Shown: in pieces, positions 59,286 through 64,000 of the stretch | Layout: the number at the start of each line of letters is the position of its first letter | Position numbering within the stretch: position 1 is the stretch's first letter | Assembly (NCBI GenBank): GCA_023101725.1 | Contig: JALJCO010012876.1 | Span: 434,001 to 498,000 of the forward strand | Length of the DNA stretch: 64,000 nucleotides | From: Atherinomorus stipes | Taxonomy: Eukaryota; Chordata; Actinopteri; Atheriniformes; Atherinidae | Direction of reading: 5' to 3' | Position numbers and translations under genes: made by a program | Notes under the pieces: generated by a model | What the model was told of the DNA's origin: nothing | The model's input: the letters and a program-made list of their open reading frames with translations, nothing else | Databases searched by the model: none

Positions 59286-60663
59286 TGAGGGCAGGAGTGT
59301 TCATTAGGTGAGTCTCTGAATAAGGCCTTCTGGAGGTAGGGTACTGAGAGTAGGGGGCTGCCTGGGACCTCCGGAGTGGGTGAAACTACGCGCTCTCTCC
59401 TCTTCTCTCTTCACCTTTCTTCTTTCTTTGCCTCTCATCTCCTTTCCTCTCCTCTGCTCTGCTTCCCTGCTCCTCTCCTCTTGTCTCCTTCTCTCAACAG
59501 CCTGACGCTTGGCCCTGAAAGGCAGCGGCTGCATTTGTTGGAAAGACAGTCTTTGTCTGTGGCTGAAGAATGAATTGCAGGAGAGCAGAGCAAGAAGGAT
59601 CAAAGACAGACTGCAGAATTGCAAGGACCACCTCTTCTGATGGAAGGAGAAAGAGAACCAATGACCCTTTGCCTGAGAGAAGTTTCACTATTCCTCTGTC
59701 TGCATTTGGATCTCATTCCACACTAATGATCTTCACTGAAATACTTGAAGAAACACTGATGTAAAAGTGATACTTCACTAATGCCTGTTGGGAATATTCT
59801 TTACCCTTTCTCTTCCAGGGTATTCTTTCAGCTGTGGGGCAAAACCTGGACTGATGGGTTCCTCCTCTGGGATACTCAAGGTTCTACCAGCTAGACCACC
59901 CTGCAATAGTGGAAATGATCAATAAGCCATCAGCTTGGGCTGAATATGAACTTCTGAAAGAGAACTGTAGAAGTAAAGAAAAAGATTGGCTGCCTCTGCT
60001 GTGATTAAACCAAAGGCTATATTGAAAAAAAAAAAAACTACAAAATAAGCACTCATTGCTGTATACTGGTATACTGTAACTGATATAAAATCTGAAGGAA
60101 AGGAAGCAGGTGGCCATTTCAGCACACTGTTTCACTGCTGGAATTGGCAGCCTTAACACTTAATACACACAACCAGGCTGCAGACACAGAGCTACAAAAT
60201 AAAGGAGTTATAACTCTGCTTTTTCCACCCGTTTTCTTCTGTTGCCTTTTGTGAAAGGTTGCTGAAAATTAAACATATTTAAAATCAAATTAAAAGAGAA
60301 AATTACATATATTAAGAAATTATCTTCAAATTTTCAATTTAGCATCAAAAAGACACAATTTGCTTTCAATATGGCCATGAAGGAAACCTTTTAATGTCAA
60401 AATTCAACGCCAATGTTTGTTTGTACTTTTCTCAATCCAGACTTTTGTACTAAAACATTTGAGCTGCTATGGAGCTGACAGCTTTTGGCAGACCACCCTC
60501 CGCCAGTCCTCAAGCTTCTGCCACTGGCTGAGCGCTCTGTTGTGAGCATGGCGTGCAGTTGGATGATGTCTGTGTAACAAACTCGACTTTCACACTGACC
60601 AGAGCCCCTTCACCTACTCCCTGCCCAGCCGCTGATGTCATTATCCCTGTGCCACACACACCC
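59286..60663. other. Noncoding DNA; possible splice acceptor
   Basis: A long pyrimidine tract (59395-59498) ends in CTCTCAACAG at 59499, a good acceptor-like site. The frame downstream (LTLGPERQRLHLLERQSLSV, then a stop) is too short to call an exon; it could belong to a noncoding transcript. Otherwise AT-rich DNA with an A run at 60025-60037. Confidence 0.35.
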
Positions 60664-60674
60664 ACGCGCACACC

Positions 60675-60706
<32 letters not shown>
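60664..60706. repeat. (CA)n microsatellite
   Basis: CA units with a few CG/CC interruptions at the left. The Val-Cys minus-strand frame is an artefact. Confidence 0.92.
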
Positions 60707-60708
<2 letters not shown>

Positions 60709-61896
60709 CCAACGCATGGAACGTCTCTGCTCTTCCACTCTCCCTTAGCCACTACCTTCCGCTGTTTACATTTCTCTTACTACCCAAAAAACAATACCAG
60801 ACATCTTGTTCACCACACTGAACACACACATGTATAAATACAGGCCCAAACTCACGCTTAATGCTAATCTGACATCATCAGAGAAGTGTGTAGGGTTACA
60901 CTGGCTTATGTGTACACACAGAGCCAAGCCTTGGAACTGTTTTCCCTACCACACACAAACACATATTACTTCTCCTTAACAAGGGTGCGTTCAGGTTTCT
61001 GAAACAGGATGATTCATCTGCGTCTCAGCCCCACTCTGCAGCTCCCTGACTTCAAACACTCTGCTTTTCTCTCCTCTCCAGCTTTGACAGTATTTATTTT
61101 TCTGTCTGAGCAGCTCACATAAGCTCTTGCATGGACAACATAGTGTCAGCCTTCTGCTCAGGTTGTCACGAAGATCTCTGCACACCAGGACAAGTCAACT
61201 ACAGGTGTGAACACAAATGCATTCTCGGCGCAGTACAGTATATGCATTCCCTTCCTAAGCTGCTCTGGTTTATATGTGGTAACTTACAGGTGTTTGGCTT
61301 ATGGTCATGTTTGTGACATTCATTTGAAAGACCAATGGCAAACCTGATACACAGTGAAAGGGCCTGTGGATGTGGGCCTCTGTTCTAAGTCCCTGGTGAC
61401 GGTCTCATGTCCCTTCCTGTTTAGCCTGGGCGTCTGCCCCACATAAACACTCTGGGGCCTCGTCTGCTTCAGCATTTAATGAGGACATATGAATTTGAAG
61501 AACAAGAGTCATGGTTTCAATCCCCCATAGAAAGTCACCTCAGTAAACAGGCTGGCTAAAAACCTGACAGGGTGTGGGCTGTCGTGGAGCAGTGATCCTT
61601 AACCTAACCACCCCCCCACCCCCAACCCCCAAACTAAACTCACCTTTTCATCTTACCTTAAAGATACCCAATGGACTTACCTTTAAACAAACATGGTTAG
61701 ATTGTTGTTATATTCGACATTTCTCACATAAATATAAAGTGTATGTCTTCAAAAATGGAAAGAATTGGCCTCGTTATTATTCAATATTTTTCCAGTGGAC
61801 AGGAAATCTTTCGAAACTATGTTTTAGATGCATTTCTCTCTTTTAATATTTCTAAACTTCATAAGTTGCAGCCTTTTTGAAACTGTTATTTTTCAG
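60707..61896. other. Noncoding DNA, nothing recognised
   Basis: A C-rich tract at 61605-61630. No exon or transposon end found. Confidence 0.5.
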
Positions 61897-62423
61897 TTTA
61901 AAGGTACAATGTGTACGAATTACAGACATCTAGTGGTAAAAATGCATACAGCAATGGCTTCATATGCTATGCACTGATGTGGATGTACGGTGGCCGTCAG
62001 CAGCCAAAATTCTCGCACACATAAAGATGCTTTCATCTGTGAGTGGATCCAGTGGTCTCAGGTGTAGCTATGTCCGTACTATAAGTAACTACTTTCAATG
62101 TCTTTTAAGGCATGACTTGTACAAAATAGTCTCTAACTCCCATTAAGCAAAGCTGGTACAGCAGTTTTAAAGTTCAGAGGGTTCTCACTTCACACACATT
62201 GTTTTGTCCATTCAGGTACACAGTAGTAAAAATGGTTAAACAAGTATGGCAGCCTCTATGTGGACCCACAGCAAGTAGATATAAATTACTCATTCTCAGA
62301 AAATAAACATACAACAGCTATTCTAGTGACGTGATTGCACATCAATAAAAACACAGTTTTGAATTATTACAGTTTTCTGCCATTGGCCTTTGTTTTTGTT
62401 ACACACTAAACCTTTATTTTAAA
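61897..62423. mobile_element. MITE with AAAGGTAC-type ends
   Basis: The left end TTTAAAGGTACAATGTGTAC and reverse-complemented right end AAAGGTTTAGTGTGTAAC are imperfect inverted repeats. Just inside the left end is ACATCTAGTGGTAAAAATG. This is the layout of a very common fish miniature element (ends reading TTTAAAGGTACAGTGTGTA, with a CTAGTGG or CTAGATG block nearby). No coding sequence. Confidence 0.6.
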
Positions 62424-62747
62424 ACAGTATCAGTGCAGTGTTGGGGCTTTATATGATCTTCATTACTTATTTTGTCAAAAATAAAAACAAAAACAAACAA
62501 GCAAGGATGTTAGCAAGCAGCCCCAGTGCTATGGGTGGCCCCGGCAGGTAACCCTTTCACAAATCAGGCCATCCCGTTCCCCAATTTATTTCAAAAAGTC
62601 TACTTTTAAATATTATTTACATTAATAACTATTTAGTAGTTATTGTTAAAATGTTACTAACTTTTAAGTATAATTGGTTTCTGTGTGTGATTTCTTTTTT
62701 TCTTTTTCTTTTTTTGGTCGTTGGAAAAAAAAAAAAAAACGTTGGAA
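62424..62747. other. AT-rich noncoding DNA
   Basis: Poly-A and poly-T rich, with a T-rich run and A run just before the SINE at 62748. No gene. Confidence 0.5.
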
Positions 62748-62980
62748 AAACGGCTTTGGCGCAGAGGTCCGGGGTTCCCGTCACGCAACCCAGGTGAACC
62801 ACTGTGGACCCCTGAGCAAGGTCCTCAACCCACACCAACTACTCCCCAGGCGCTTTACAGGGTGCTCTCTGGCGTTCTCTGGCACTACTGTACAGAGATG
62901 GGTAAAATGCAGAGCCCTAATTTCCCCTCGGGGATCATACAAGTATCTAAAAAAAAAAAACAAAAAAAAAAAAAACAGCT
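62748..62980 (+). mobile_element. tRNA-type SINE
   Basis: A degraded tRNA-like head (GGCGCAGAGGTCCGGGGTTC, a B-box-like core, followed by CCGTCACGCAAC) precedes body phrases GTGGACCCCTGAGCAAGGTC and CTCAACCC, then the tail TAATTTCCCCTCGGGGATCA and AAGTATC, then poly-A to about 62980. This is the layout of a widespread fish SINE with a LINE-shared tail. A 127-codon frame crosses it by chance. Confidence 0.72.
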
Positions 62981-63768
62981 CTCCAAATGTAAATTGTAAA
63001 TTGTTATGTCTGTATCGGACTGCAATTGGTGCATGTTATAACCAAATTTTGCAATAATTTGAAGAGCATAATACGTTCTTCAAGTTCTCATTTGGTGCAA
63101 AGTCAGTATTAGCTTCGGTAAAGTTGTTGTGACTTGAACAATGAACGTGTAAAGCGTTTCAGCTATAACACAAAGAAAGGAACATGCACCAGGCATTTTG
63201 CTGCAAGAATTCTTCTAGTGCTTTTGGATTGTTTCCACAGTTGTGACAAGATGAGGCCTAGCAATAAAGTGCCTGCTGCTGGAAGCACAGGTAGCTATGT
63301 GTCTTGCCCATCTGCAGCTAGACTCAGTCCCACTCATCCTTTCAACATAGGTCACAGTTACAGTTTGCTGGTTTCTGTCTGGTGCAGATGTTTCCTTGAT
63401 GTTTTATAGAGTTGAATTTGCACAAAATTAACCAGAATCAGTCTGGTAGGGCTCTTTCTTCTCTAAAATGAATTTAGCCTGTAGAGGTTAGTTACTGAGT
63501 GTTCCTCCACGCTTCTGCTTTGACAACGATGTAGAAGTTTGTGGAGTGGCAAGATCGTGATGAAAACATTTGGGCTGCTGTGCTAAACATTTGTGAGGCT
63601 TTTTGTTTGTTTTTTGGTGAAATATGATCCATGATACTGAAAGTATCTGATAATATCACTGTTCAGGTATTTTGATCAAGTGATCTTGACCTGGCTGAGC
63701 CAGACTGTCATTTAGTTATAAAGTCTAATATTGGTTGATCATGAATGACACCATTGTCCTTATTATTT
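62981..63768. other. Noncoding DNA, nothing recognised
   Basis: AT-rich unique DNA. A 91-codon frame at 63134-63409 has no recognisable domain. Confidence 0.5.
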
Positions 63769-64000
63769 CGGGCTGCTGGGTGGAGGTTTCCACCACAGTC
63801 TCACAGCGGGTTTTTAACAAATGAGTATCTGTGTGGAGGTTGCGTGTTCTCCCACCTGTGTGTGTACATTCTCCAGCTTCCTCCCACCATCCAAAGACGT
63901 GCATGTTGGTTAATTGGTTACTCTAAATTTTCCCTGGTTGATTGTTTCCGTGTTGGTCCTGCGATGGACTGGCCAGTGGCGACCTGTCCAGGGGGCCTGC
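63769..64000 (+). mobile_element. Common fish dispersed repeat, cut by window end
   Basis: The phrases CACAGTCTCACAGCGGGTTT, GTGTGGAGGTTGCGTGTTCT, TCCCACCATCCAAAGACGTG, TTAATTGGTTACTCTAAATT and TGGTCCTGCGATGGACTGGC occur in the order seen in a very abundant teleost SINE-like dispersed repeat. It is diverged and continues beyond the window. Confidence 0.65.

Noticed and set aside
62748..62800. Possible functional tRNA gene
   Set aside because: Only a B-box-like core remains and no cloverleaf can be formed; the downstream body and tail show it is a SINE head.
62674..63057. 127-codon plus-strand frame
   Set aside because: Runs through T-rich DNA, the SINE and its poly-A tail (Phe and Lys runs); not a gene.
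1..64000. CRISPR arrays, operons or bacterial-type systems
   Set aside because: The sequence is eukaryotic in character; tandem arrays found are microsatellites or transposon arms, without CRISPR spacer structure.

Overview
The window looks like teleost fish nuclear DNA. It is AT-rich and full of long microsatellites, and it carries several families of small DNA transposons typical of ray-finned fish: Tc1-like elements with DDE transposase remnants, PIF/Harbinger-type and hAT-type miniatures, a THAP-containing element, an RTE/Rex3-like tail and tRNA-type SINE fragments. I found no intact host protein-coding gene, rRNA or tRNA on either strand. Most open frames are translations of microsatellites or chance frames. 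The only frames with recognisable protein homology are decayed transposon pieces. The window therefore reads as intergenic or large-intron DNA.

Layout. Positions 1 to about 25.5 kb are poor in recognisable transposons. This part holds microsatellites (TC/TATC/TA at 219, GT at 2618, TA at 8452, AGAT at 9793, ATT and CTT at 11.2-11.5 kb, ATCC at 21326, TA at 21653), one CpG-dense patch (22225-22530), and several stretches with dense, non-repetitive, homeobox-like motifs that may be conserved regulatory elements. The latter are inferred from texture only. From 25.5 to 35.5 kb lies a transposon cluster: a 3.1 kb foldback-type element whose arms are ~177-bp tandem repeats in inverted orientation (26111-29222), two miniature elements (29411-30252 and 30263-30995), a nested pile of Tc1/mariner-type elements (31166-34163) and a further internally deleted Tc1 element (34776-35540).

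Positions 35.5-43.5 kb are quiet again, with scattered regulatory-looking DNA. A second transposon-dense block covers 43.5-55.7 kb: an element built of internal tandem repeats (43480-45092), two Harbinger-like elements carrying pieces of a MADF-type DNA-binding domain (48043-48638 and 54681-55170), a hAT-type element (51532-52956) interrupted by a THAP-bearing element (51782-52675), another hAT miniature (53230-53680) and a TIR element with a 26-codon frame (55173-55727). The remainder to 64 kb is mostly quiet, with a MITE (61897-62423), a SINE (62748-62980) and a second dispersed repeat running off the end of the window.

No genes here work together in a host pathway. The biology is that of transposons inserting into one another, losing their catalytic parts and leaving DNA-binding-domain fragments behind. 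The most unusual object is the foldback element at 26.1-29.2 kb. Calls rest on inspection by eye. Family names come from recognised end sequences or protein motifs, not from any search.
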